A stretch of DNA of 64,000 nt from Pseudomonadota bacterium (GTDB lineage: Bacteria > Myxococcota_A > Polyangia > Polyangiales > Polyangiaceae), in the NCBI GenBank assembly GCA_023398955.1, contig JAEWRL010000012.1, forward strand, positions 86,102 to 150,101, in the 5' to 3' direction. The notes under the pieces were generated by a model, which saw only the letters and a list, made by a program, of their open reading frames with translations, made no database searches and was not told the DNA's origin. Shown piece after piece: positions 33,885 to 42,285 of the stretch (position 1 is the stretch's first letter; every line of letters starts with the position of its first letter). A program made the translations under genes and the position numbers.

Positions 33885-35144
33885 ATGACGGCAGCAGTAT
33901 TCTCCATTGGCACGGAGCTCACGCGCGGCGAACTCACCAATGGCAACGGCACGTGGCTCGCCGAGCAGCTCACCGCGATTGGGCACGAGGTGACCGAGAT
34001 CACGGTCGTGGACGACGACCTCGAGAGAATCTCCGACCTCCTCGTTTCGGCGAGCCAACGACACCGCGTGATCGTCGCCACAGGCGGACTGGGCCCCACG
34101 AGTGACGACCTGACACGCGACGCGGTGGCAAGGGCCGCAGGCGTGCAGCTTCACCGCAACGAGGAGGCTCTGGTAAGCCTGACTGCTCTCCTCACAGCCC
34201 GACGCCGTTCGGTCAGCCCTAGCAATTCCCGCCAGGCAGACCTTCCCGTAGGCTCCACGCTTCTCGCGAACCCCAAAGGGACGGCGGTCGGCTTTGCGCT
34301 ACCTTTGCTCGACGCGCTCGCCTTCTTCCTGCCAGGCGTTCCCTCGGAGATGCGTGCGATGTTCGTCGAGCAGGTCGTTCCCCGTCTTCCCGCGTGTGCC
34401 GAACTGCCAGCGTCCCAAATCGTCTTGCGAGTGTTCGGGCTTCCAGAATCAGGGGTGGGGGACGCTCTCGATGGCCTCGAAGAAGCTCACGGGGTCCGCA
34501 TCGCTTACCGGGTGCATCTGCCGGACCTCGAGGTGAAGATCCTCGCGCGCGGGGCCGATGTGGCAGCAGCTGAGACCCGCGCGCGAACCGTCGCAGAGGA
34601 GATCGAGCGCCGTCTGGGTACGCAGCACGTCTACGCCCGAGGAGATATGAGCCTAGCCACGGCACTAGGTCAAATGCTCCTCGAGGCAGGGCAGACGATA
34701 GCCGTCGCCGAATCGTGCACCGGCGGCCTGATCTCCGAGTTGCTCACCCAGTGTCCAGGGGCGGGGTCGTACTTCTTGGGCGGGGCGGTGACCTACGCGG
34801 ACGATGCAAAGACGGCGCTCCTTGGCGTTCCTGGCGTTCTCATCGAGGAGTTCGGTGTGGTGAGCGAGCCCGTGGCGGCAGAAATGGCACGCGGCATCCG
34901 CGAGCGCTTAGCAAGCGACTACGGGGTTTCCATCACTGGGCTCGCCGGCCCCGCGGGGGGCACTGAGCAAAAGCCCGTAGGGCTCGTTTTCTGCGGGTTG
35001 GCGTCGGCAGAGAGGCAGCTCGTCGAGCGTTTCGAGTTCTGTGGCGATCGCGAGGAGATCCGGCGGCGCGCCGCATTCAGCGCCCTGGCCATGCTGCGCA
35101 ACCACCTGCTCACGGAGAGTCGGCGGACGGACACTCTGGCGTGA
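33885..35144 (+). CDS. cinA: CinA-family protein (competence/damage-inducible)
   Basis: A 419-residue protein with two domains. The N-terminal MoCF-like domain begins AAVFSIGTELTRGELTNGNG and includes VIVATGGLGPTSDDLTRDA, which carries the family signature for ADP-ribose pyrophosphatase. The C-terminal domain is the nicotinamide-mononucleotide deamidase part with IAVAESCTGGLISELLTQCP and SYFLGGAVTYADDAK, including the nucleophilic Ser of ESCTGG, then GVVSEPVAAEMARGIR. Members of this family recycle NMN. The gene is followed by thpR with a GTGA overlap, an arrangement known from other bacteria, in which recA often follows; here it does not. Confidence 0.93.
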   Translation: MTAAVFSIGTELTRGELTNGNGTWLAEQLTAIGHEVTEITVVDDDLERISDLLVSASQRHRVIVATGGLGPTSDDLTRDAVARAAGVQLHRNEEALVSLTALLTARRRSVSPSNSRQADLPVGSTLLANPKGTAVGFALPLLDALAFFLPGVPSEMRAMFVEQVVPRLPACAELPASQIVLRVFGLPESGVGDALDGLEEAHGVRIAYRVHLPDLEVKILARGADVAAAETRARTVAEEIERRLGTQHVYARGDMSLATALGQMLLEAGQTIAVAESCTGGLISELLTQCPGAGSYFLGGAVTYADDAKTALLGVPGVLIEEFGVVSEPVAAEMARGIRERLASDYGVSITGLAGPAGGTEQKPVGLVFCGLASAERQLVERFEFCGDREEIRRRAAFSALAMLRNHLLTESRRTDTLA

Positions 35145-35749
35145 GGTTCACTTCAGAAGGAGTGCTCCGGCTCTTCGTCGCTCTCCCCCTTCCAGAGACA
35201 CTCTCGCGTGACCTCGAGCCAGCACTGCGCCAGCTCCGCGAGACTCGCCACCTCAGGAGCGGGCGTGCCCGCGGTGTGCCCCTCCAGAACCTCCACGTCA
35301 CGCTGAAGTTTCTCGGGGCCCAGCCGGCTGAGGTCGTCTCGCCCCTCGCGGCTGCAATCGACGAGGTGACGCACCGGAGCGCGCCCATCGCGACAGGTGT
35401 CTCTGAGTATACCGGGCTCCCTTCGGTGCGGCGCGCGCGTGTCGTCGTCGCACGCCTGCACGATGGCGCTGGGCGCCTCGCGCACCTCGCAGCAGACATC
35501 GACTCGAGACTCCAACCATTGGGTATTGAGCCCGACACCCGTCGGTTCGTCGCCCATGTCACCCTCGCCCGACTCAATCCGAGCGCCGCCATCACCGGAC
35601 TCATCGGCCGGCTCCCGAAGTGCGCCGAGGATCCATATTCACAGCTCAATGAGGTCTGCCTCTTCTCGTCCGACCTCGGTCCGTCCGGGCCGCACTACAC
35701 GGTCCTGCACCGAGGTCGGCTCCGACGAGCATCCTCATCTTGCATCTGA
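35141..35749 (+). CDS. thpR: RNA 2',3'-cyclic phosphodiesterase (LigT family)
   Basis: A 202-residue 2H phosphoesterase. The two catalytic HxTx motifs are visible as NLHVTLKFLGAQP at about residues 48-60 and RFVAHVTLARLNP near 140. The opening LRLFVALPLPETLSRDLEPA is the usual family start. Members hydrolyse 2',3'-cyclic phosphate ends of RNA, and the name LigT reflects in vitro ligase activity. A GTG start overlaps the cinA stop by four bases. Its last 15 bases overlap the end of clpB on the opposite strand, a tight convergent arrangement. The two motifs make the identification firm. Confidence 0.92.
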   Translation: MRFTSEGVLRLFVALPLPETLSRDLEPALRQLRETRHLRSGRARGVPLQNLHVTLKFLGAQPAEVVSPLAAAIDEVTHRSAPIATGVSEYTGLPSVRRARVVVARLHDGAGRLAHLAADIDSRLQPLGIEPDTRRFVAHVTLARLNPSAAITGLIGRLPKCAEDPYSQLNEVCLFSSDLGPSGPHYTVLHRGRLRRASSSCI

Positions 35750-38359
35750 GTCGTCCTTCTTGCCCGAGGAGAATTCAAGGGCATCGCCGCGTCGATCGCA
35801 GAAAATCGTGGACCCCGGTGGGAACTCACCCGCGATGACGCCCCTCGAGAGGGGATCCTCCAGGTAGCGCTGAATGGCTCGCTTCAGTGGTCGGGCTCCA
35901 AACTGGGGATCGTGACCAAGCTGCGACAACAGGCTCCTCGCCGCCGGGGTCACCTCCAGGTTCAAGTCTCGTCGGCGTAGCCGCTGCGCGACCCTGTTCA
36001 GCTGAATAGCAACGATCTGGCTCAGATGCTCACCTCCCAGACGGTCGAAGACAACCGTCTCGTCGAGACGGTTCAGAAACTCCGGGCGAAAGAACGCGCG
36101 CAGCGCCGTGTCCGTAATCCGTTGCCGTTGCCGAGTACGCTCCTGCTCGTCGAGGTCGCGCCGCTCCTCGAGCGCCGCCAGCTCCCCGCTGCCAATATTG
36201 CTCGTGAGAATGATGACCGTGTTCTTGAAGTCGACGGTGCGACCTTGAGAATCGGTCAAGCGTCCATCGTCAAGCAGCTGAAGCAGCGTGTTGAAGACGT
36301 CTTGGTGAGCCTTCTCGACTTCGTCAAAGAGGATGACGCTATAGGGCCGGCGCCGAACGGGCTCCGTCAGCTGGCCGCCTTCGTCGTAGCCGATGTACCC
36401 CGGCGGAGCACCCAACAGCCGAGAAACAGAGTGGCGCTCTTGATACTCGCTCATGTCCAAGCGGATCATTGCTCGTTCGTCGTCGAAGAGAAACTCGGCC
36501 AACGCCCTTGCAGTCTCGGTCTTTCCGACACCGGTCGGGCCCAGGAAGAGGAAGGAACCCATCGGACGGTTCTCGTCACCCAGCCCCGCACGTGCGCGAC
36601 GTACCGCGTTAGCGACGGCAGTCAGAGCGCGATCTTGCCCCACGACGCGTCGCCGTAAGTTGTCCTCCATTTCGAGGAGTTTCTGCATCTCGCTCTGGAG
36701 CATCTTCGTAACGGGGATGCCCGTCCATTTGGCGACGATTGCCGCCACTTCCTCTTCACGAACTTCCTCACGCAGATAGCTCGTGCGCTCCTGCACACGC
36801 GCGAGCTCGCCACGACTCGCCTCCACAGAGGCCTCGAGCTCGGGTATCTTTCCATAGCGTATCTCTGCTGCACGCCCCAGGTTGCCCGAGCGACGTGCCT
36901 GCTCCTCTTCAATGCGGAGCTCTTCGATGGCCCGTTGAGCCTCGCGGATCGCGCCGATGATGTCACGTTCGCGCAGCCACTGCCCTCTCATGGAGTCGCG
37001 CTCGGTGGTCAGCTCTGACATCTCGCGCTTCAGCTCCTCGAGCCGCTTCTGACTTGCAGGATCGCGCTCCCGCTGCAGCGCTTGTTCCTCAATCCGTAGC
37101 TGCAGAAGTCGGCGGTCTGCCTGGTCGATGGGCAACGGCAGGCTGTCGATCTCCATCTTCAACTTGCTGGCGGCTTCATCGATGAGATCGATTGCCTTGT
37201 CAGGCAAGAAGCGGTCCGTGATGTAGCGGTAGCTCAGCACCGCGGCCGCGACGATCGCGGAATCCATGATCCGAATACCGTGATGAACCTCGTACCGTTC
37301 GCGCAGCCCCCTGAGAATCGCTATCGTGTCCTCCACGCTCGGTTCGCTTACGAGGACCGGCTGGAAGCGCCTCTCCAGGGCAGCATCCTTCTCGATGTGC
37401 TTGCGGTATTCGTTCAAGGTCGTCGCGCCGATCGCTCTCAGCTCCCCGCGCGCCAGGGCCGGCTTAAGCATGTTGGCCGCGTCCATGGCGCCCTCAGCAG
37501 CACCTGCCCCGACCAAGGTGTGCAGCTCATCGATGAATAGGATGATGCGGCCGTTGGAACCCTCGACCTCCTTGAGCACCGCCTTGAGCCGGTCCTCGAA
37601 CTCCCCCCGGAACTTGGCGCCCGCGACCATGCTGGCGAGATCCAGGGCGTGTAGGCGGCGGTCCTTGATCGAATCAGGGACGTCGCCGTTCGCGATGCGG
37701 TGCGCAATGCCTTCGGCGATCGCGGTCTTGCCGACACCTGGCTCACCGATGAGCACGGGGTTGTTCTTCGTGCGCCGACTGAGCACCTGGAGAACACGCC
37801 GGATCTCCTCGTCGCGCCCCACGACAGGGTCGATCTTGCCGCGACGCGCCGCCTCGGTGAGATCGCGGGTGTACTTTTCCAGCGCCTGGAACTTGCCTTC
37901 CGGGTCCTGGTCGCGCACTCGCTGACGCCCGCGGATTTCGGCGAGAGCCTGCAATAGCTTGGCTCGGCTCAACCCACGGCGGTCGAAGGCCGCTTGCAAG
38001 TCCTTATCGACAGCAGCGGCAGCGAGAATGAAGTGTTCGACCGACACGAAGTCATCCTTCAGAGACTTGGCTTCCTCCTCGGCCTGGCGCAGCAATGGAA
38101 GGAGACGGCGCCCCGCGCCAGGTTCCGCTCCGCCTTGCACCTGGGGCAACCTCCCCAGAGTCCCCTGAAACTCCTGGACGAGAGCTTCGACATCCGCTCC
38201 AGCCCGTTGCAAGAGGGAAGGGCCAATGCCGTCTTCCTGAGTGACAATGGCGATGAGCAGGTGCTCTGGCAGCACCTCGGGGTGTCTCCGCCGCTGCGCG
38301 AGCTCGGCCGCTGAACGGAGCGCCTCCTGGCTCTTGGTTGTGAAGTTGTCCGTACGCAT
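35735..38359 (-). CDS. clpB: ClpB disaggregase
   Basis: An 874-residue AAA+ chaperone that works with DnaK to rescue aggregated proteins. Parts: the N-terminal double repeat (MRTDNFTTKSQEALRSAAEL), nucleotide-binding domain 1 with Walker A GEPGVGKT near residue 207 and Walker B in IILFIDELHTLVGAG, the coiled-coil middle domain (QALQRERDPASQKRLEELK), and domain 2 with GPTGVGKTETARALAEFLF and VILFDEVEKAHQDVFN. The C-terminus, FGARPLKRAIQRYLEDPLS, is typical. The ATG at 38359 has GGGAGA on the 5' side and lies where the family starts; the frame upstream is Arg-rich. I find no CIRCE-type heat-shock operator. Confidence 0.97.
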   Translation of the reverse strand: MRTDNFTTKSQEALRSAAELAQRRRHPEVLPEHLLIAIVTQEDGIGPSLLQRAGADVEALVQEFQGTLGRLPQVQGGAEPGAGRRLLPLLRQAEEEAKSLKDDFVSVEHFILAAAAVDKDLQAAFDRRGLSRAKLLQALAEIRGRQRVRDQDPEGKFQALEKYTRDLTEAARRGKIDPVVGRDEEIRRVLQVLSRRTKNNPVLIGEPGVGKTAIAEGIAHRIANGDVPDSIKDRRLHALDLASMVAGAKFRGEFEDRLKAVLKEVEGSNGRIILFIDELHTLVGAGAAEGAMDAANMLKPALARGELRAIGATTLNEYRKHIEKDAALERRFQPVLVSEPSVEDTIAILRGLRERYEVHHGIRIMDSAIVAAAVLSYRYITDRFLPDKAIDLIDEAASKLKMEIDSLPLPIDQADRRLLQLRIEEQALQRERDPASQKRLEELKREMSELTTERDSMRGQWLRERDIIGAIREAQRAIEELRIEEEQARRSGNLGRAAEIRYGKIPELEASVEASRGELARVQERTSYLREEVREEEVAAIVAKWTGIPVTKMLQSEMQKLLEMEDNLRRRVVGQDRALTAVANAVRRARAGLGDENRPMGSFLFLGPTGVGKTETARALAEFLFDDERAMIRLDMSEYQERHSVSRLLGAPPGYIGYDEGGQLTEPVRRRPYSVILFDEVEKAHQDVFNTLLQLLDDGRLTDSQGRTVDFKNTVIILTSNIGSGELAALEERRDLDEQERTRQRQRITDTALRAFFRPEFLNRLDETVVFDRLGGEHLSQIVAIQLNRVAQRLRRRDLNLEVTPAARSLLSQLGHDPQFGARPLKRAIQRYLEDPLSRGVIAGEFPPGSTIFCDRRGDALEFSSGKKDDSDAR

Positions 38360-38645
38360 AGCTGGGTCTCCCTTGTGCTCGAGGCCTTCACCTCCGCGAG
38401 ACTCTCGCGACGCGACCGCGTTGGCGGCGCGATCTGCGAGGCCTTCCGGATTTCTCAGTGTCGCTGACTCGAGCCCGGCCTTCGGTGCAACCGAGAAGCT
38501 AAGTCGCGATCGAGTGCGATCAAGGGGGCAGGACCGCACAAGGCGGTCAACCAGCCACGACCTGTCTCGACCTGGGACAGTTCGGAACCGCGCCGGGGTC
38601 GCGGCTATGGTCCACCGGCCGGCGATCGGGTGTAGACTGTATCGA

Positions 38646-40478
38646 ATGCCTCAGCCGCTCGATCGAGAAGTCCTCGAATCTCCATCCAAACCAGACAGCG
38701 CTGTGCCGCCAGCTCCGGATCTCGTTTCGGTCGTCGCCTTGGGAGCAATCCAGCACGTTCCGCGCGGCACTCGGCTGTCCAGTTTGCTCCCCGCCGCGGT
38801 GGGTGGCTCTCCCGTCGTCGCCGCGCTTCTGGGACACCGACCCGTGTCGCTCAACACGAGGATCGGCGGGGAGGTACAGGTCGAGGCGATCACCCTCGCC
38901 ACCCTAGAAGGGCAGCGCATCCACCGTATGAGCCAGGCTCTTCTTCTGCTCGAGGCTGGACGTAGGGCGGCACCCGACGCTGATCTGAGGCTAGCCTACT
39001 CGGTCGGATTCGGACGACGTGTAGTGCCGAACAGTCAATGGCGCCCACACCTACAAGCCCTGGCGGAGTTGGTCGAGGCCGCCATGCGCGACCTGGTTAA
39101 GCTGGATGTGGAGCTCACGGAGAGCTGGGTCGGTGTCGCCGAGGCGATGGCGCTTTTTCGCCGTGCGGGCTGGGACGATGCGGTGGAACTCCTCAGCATT
39201 TCGCGGGAACCACTCGTCCCCTTGGCCTCTTACGGGTGCGTTCAAGCACCGATGACAGGGCCATTGCTGGCGCGAACGGGCATGATTGGTGGATTCCGAC
39301 TTATCGCGGACAAGGGGGCGCTGTTTCTGCTTTACGGACATGACGTGAACCCACGTGCCATCTCCGCTCCACGGCTCGTCGATGACGAAGCCGTCGAGCC
39401 GGAACCGTGCCCTGAACCCAGACCAGCCCCTCCGAGTGAGCGTCCTTCCTTGGCAGCCATCAGCAAGGAACAGGCTCTGGCCGTGTCGCGTCAGACGACG
39501 TCGCTGATGCGACAGCAGTTGCGCTGGCTTCAGACCCTCCACATCCGCAGTGTTGGCGCCTTCAATCGCGCTTGCATCAGCAATCACGTCTCTGAGCTCA
39601 TTCACGTCAGCGAGGGCTTTCACGAGAAGCGCATCAGCCGAATTGCCGACGAGATTCACGGTCGTGGCCGAGACGCCCGAGTCGTCTGTATCTCCGGACC
39701 ATCCTCATCAGGGAAGACCACGTTCATCAAGCGCTTGAGCGTCCAGCTGCGGGTGCTCGGCGTCGACCCAGTCCCCATATCACTCGATGATTACTACTGC
39801 GACCGCGAGAAAACTCCTAGAAATGGCAGGGGCGAGCTCGACTACGAAGCCCTAGAAGCGTTGCGGCTCGACCTCTTGGAGGAAGATGTCATCGGCTTGC
39901 TGAAAGGCAAAGTCGTTCGTACCGCCCGCTATGACTTCCGAACTGGCATGAGCCATCCCGGTGCGGGGCGCGAACTCAAGCTCGATTCGCGGAGCGTGTT
40001 GATGCTCGAGGGTATTCACGGGCTCAATCCGCGCCTGCTGCCGGCAGGAACCGAAGATCAGTCTTTCCGGGTCTTCATCTGCCCGCTCGCGCAACTCCCC
40101 TTCGATCGAATGAACTGGGTGCACGCTTCCGACGTTCGCCTGATGCGCCGTATCGTGCGTGACCGACGTACCCGCGGCTGGACGACGGCAGAGAACATCG
40201 CACGCTGGGAGGACGTGCGTCACGGCGAGCGCAAGCATATCTTCCCTTTCCAGCACCACGCGGACGCGGTCTTCGATTCCTCTCTCATCTACGAGATTGC
40301 CGTCCTGAAGGTGTATGCAGAACGCTACCTCCTCGAGGTACCGCGGGAGCACAAGGCATGGCCCACTGCGTTCCGACTCCTGAACCTGGTGGACCGTTTC
40401 GTGGCAATCTACCCGGACGCGGTGCCCCCAACCTCAATCCTGCGGGAATTCATCGGCGGGAGCGGCTTCGAATACTGA
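38646..40478 (+). CDS. Uridine-kinase-like P-loop protein with TGS/ThrRS-like N-terminal domain
   Basis: A 610-residue two-part protein. The N-terminal half resembles the TGS and second-additional domains of threonyl-tRNA synthetase (LVSVVALGAIQHVPRGTRLS, ALLGHRPVSLNTRIGGEVQV, YSVGFGRRV, then TGMIGGFRLI). The C-terminal half is a uridine kinase/phosphoribulokinase fold: Walker A VVCISGPSSSGKTTFIKRLS, ISLDDYYCDREKTPRNGRGE, then LMLEGIHGLNPRLL and VRLMRRIVRDRRTRGWTTAE. These are the known features of bacterial fused Udk-related proteins, often without a proven nucleoside substrate. ATG at 38646 is preferred; an ATG at 38608 is possible. The gene is divergent from clpB. Confidence 0.85.
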   Translation: MPQPLDREVLESPSKPDSAVPPAPDLVSVVALGAIQHVPRGTRLSSLLPAAVGGSPVVAALLGHRPVSLNTRIGGEVQVEAITLATLEGQRIHRMSQALLLLEAGRRAAPDADLRLAYSVGFGRRVVPNSQWRPHLQALAELVEAAMRDLVKLDVELTESWVGVAEAMALFRRAGWDDAVELLSISREPLVPLASYGCVQAPMTGPLLARTGMIGGFRLIADKGALFLLYGHDVNPRAISAPRLVDDEAVEPEPCPEPRPAPPSERPSLAAISKEQALAVSRQTTSLMRQQLRWLQTLHIRSVGAFNRACISNHVSELIHVSEGFHEKRISRIADEIHGRGRDARVVCISGPSSSGKTTFIKRLSVQLRVLGVDPVPISLDDYYCDREKTPRNGRGELDYEALEALRLDLLEEDVIGLLKGKVVRTARYDFRTGMSHPGAGRELKLDSRSVLMLEGIHGLNPRLLPAGTEDQSFRVFICPLAQLPFDRMNWVHASDVRLMRRIVRDRRTRGWTTAENIARWEDVRHGERKHIFPFQHHADAVFDSSLIYEIAVLKVYAERYLLEVPREHKAWPTAFRLLNLVDRFVAIYPDAVPPTSILREFIGGSGFEY

Positions 40479-40487
40479 GCTGAGACG

Positions 40488-41954
40488 TCACTCGGTTGTA
40501 CCCGCGTCGGGCGGCGGAGTCGGTGCTGTGGCAGAGGTCGCTCGGGCGGTCGGGTCTGGTGCTGCGCCAGTCCGCACGTCGGATTGGCCGCTCGTTTGCG
40601 GCGCGATGTCTTGTTTCGGTGTAGTCCGGTCGAGACGCATCCCGATGCGCACGGTCGCCTCCGTTCCATCGAGGACGACTCGACGAGTTACGTAGCCTTC
40701 CCGAACCAGCTCCAGCACGACCTTTCCTCCTTCGGGGAGGTCGAAAACGTACGGGCGCTTCACCGCCTTGCCCCTGTGGCCAACGCGGGTGTCAAGCGGC
40801 TCTACGATTAGCTCCACTCGCTTCGTGTCGGAAGCTGCCTCTTCCGCCTCGGATGGCGCAGATGATTCCTCGCTGCCAGCAGCTCCAGCCCTCGTTGCGT
40901 CGGGTACGGGATCGGCCGTCACCGCTCCATTTCCCGTTTTCTCGTCCTTCACCGGTGTGTTGCGCTCGGACTCACGAGCTGTGCCCGTTTTCTCTGACCC
41001 AGGCGCTGTCGCCTCGCCGGTGGGTGCAGGTTCGCCTGTTGGGGCGGACCCGGGCTCTTCCTGGCGCATCGTCATCCAAAACGCCAAGCCCAGTCCTGCC
41101 GCAACCACGAGTAGCCAAACGGCGCTCTTGCGGCTGGGTTTGCCCCCGGCCGTGCGAGTCTCCGTTGCGGGTTCGGTTCCCGCAGGCAGCTCGGCGCTCG
41201 CGGCCTCCCGCTGAACCTCTTCTGCCTGCGAGGCCGCCTCAACGGCGTCCGTGGTCAGTTCACCAGACTCCGCTCCGACGGAAGCCCCCGCGCCGCCACC
41301 GCTCGTCTGAACGCCGGCCCCAGAGCGCCGGCTCAATGGCGGTTCATCTTGTGGAGCTGCCCCATCCGCGGCCAACCCCGGCAGCACATCAGCACGGTCA
41401 GCTTCCGTCGGGATAGCTTCTCCTCCCAACGGCTCCGAGTCAGGCGCTTCGCGCGAGCCCTGGCCCACGCCGGAATCCGCCTCTCCTGGCGCGTGCACTG
41501 GCAGGCGCTCGATGGCTGCTTCTGGTTTGTCGTCGGGGCCGAGATTGACAGTCCTCGCAGGCCCGATCGCAGCCCCACTCGATCGTGGTTCTCCCGTGCC
41601 CTGCAGACCTGTCGAGCCCGACGGAACATCCAACGAACTCGCCGGGTCGCCCGCACTCGCCGAGGGTCGACCACTGCCGTGCCCGGTGATCCGCGAGCTC
41701 CGTGTACCATCAGCTCCCAACGAAAGGGACCGTAACCCGGGAGGTGCCACGCTTGGCGCGGGCGACGCGCTCCCTGGCACGGACCCCGTCACGCCTGGTG
41801 GCTTGGTGTCGCCGCCGGTGCCCGCTTCTTCATCGCCCCACGCCTCATCGATCTCCTCCGTCAGGCCCTCCGGCGCCAGGCTCAGCGGACGCCCCGACGG
41901 CGAAACAACGGCCGGTGCATTGGATTGACGAGGGTCTTTCGGCTTGCTCCCCAT
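40488..41954 (-). CDS. Transmembrane protein with long disordered region and PEGA-like C-terminal domain
   Basis: A 488-residue protein. Residues 1 to about 285 are disordered, very rich in Gly, Ser, Pro, Glu and Ala and without a signal peptide. One transmembrane segment follows (SAVWLLVVAAGLGLAFWMTM). After another acidic linker, residues about 400-450 form a beta-rich PEGA-like domain (VELIVEPLDTRVGHRGKAVK, VFDLPEGGKVVLELVREGYV), ending in a Pro/Thr-rich tail. The layout resembles a Ser/Thr kinase tail without its kinase, so a cytoplasmic disordered region and an outside PEGA domain are likely. An AGGAG sequence lies just before the ATG. No family name can be given. Confidence 0.65.
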   Translation of the reverse strand: MGSKPKDPRQSNAPAVVSPSGRPLSLAPEGLTEEIDEAWGDEEAGTGGDTKPPGVTGSVPGSASPAPSVAPPGLRSLSLGADGTRSSRITGHGSGRPSASAGDPASSLDVPSGSTGLQGTGEPRSSGAAIGPARTVNLGPDDKPEAAIERLPVHAPGEADSGVGQGSREAPDSEPLGGEAIPTEADRADVLPGLAADGAAPQDEPPLSRRSGAGVQTSGGGAGASVGAESGELTTDAVEAASQAEEVQREAASAELPAGTEPATETRTAGGKPSRKSAVWLLVVAAGLGLAFWMTMRQEEPGSAPTGEPAPTGEATAPGSEKTGTARESERNTPVKDEKTGNGAVTADPVPDATRAGAAGSEESSAPSEAEEAASDTKRVELIVEPLDTRVGHRGKAVKRPYVFDLPEGGKVVLELVREGYVTRRVVLDGTEATVRIGMRLDRTTPKQDIAPQTSGQSDVRTGAAPDPTARATSATAPTPPPDAGTTE

Positions 41955-42285
41955 GATTAGGTGCTCCTGCTCTCTTCTTTCCTCGGCACCTCAAGAGACG
42001 GCTTCCCGCCCCACCGTACCGGTGCCGGACCTTTGTTCGCACCGACCGTCATAGCGCGAAAACCGAGCGCCAGTCGACGGAACTCCTCCTTACCCTCCTC
42101 CGAGATCGCCGCTGCGCTGCGCGATTCCGCGCGTGTGGGACAGATCGGCCGCGACTAAAACGCCGGTTCCAGGCGGGGCGCATCCCGCGCCGTCGCCCCT
42201 CACCGAGCATCCGTGCGGCGACCCCGACAACTGGCAGGGTCGTCCGTCGTCGCGCGCGCGGGCCGCGCCGCCGCTGCGCCCAATC
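41955..42285. other. Intergenic region downstream of gyrB
   Basis: About 330 bases between the end of gyrB and the start of the PEGA-like protein gene, both on the minus strand. On that strand a frame of about 65 codons (42157-41957) lacks a good start and is not called. The rest is very GC-rich, with runs such as CGCGCGCGCGGGCC. I see no RNA signature or clear terminator. Confidence 0.45.

Noticed and set aside
38360..38645. Heat-shock (CIRCE) operator upstream of clpB
   Set aside because: I looked for the TTAGCACTC inverted repeat and do not see it.
41957..42157. A minus-strand frame of about 65 codons downstream of gyrB
   Set aside because: Some helical character (EEGKEEFRRLALGFRAM) but no ATG, GTG or TTG start before the last 31 codons, and no family match.
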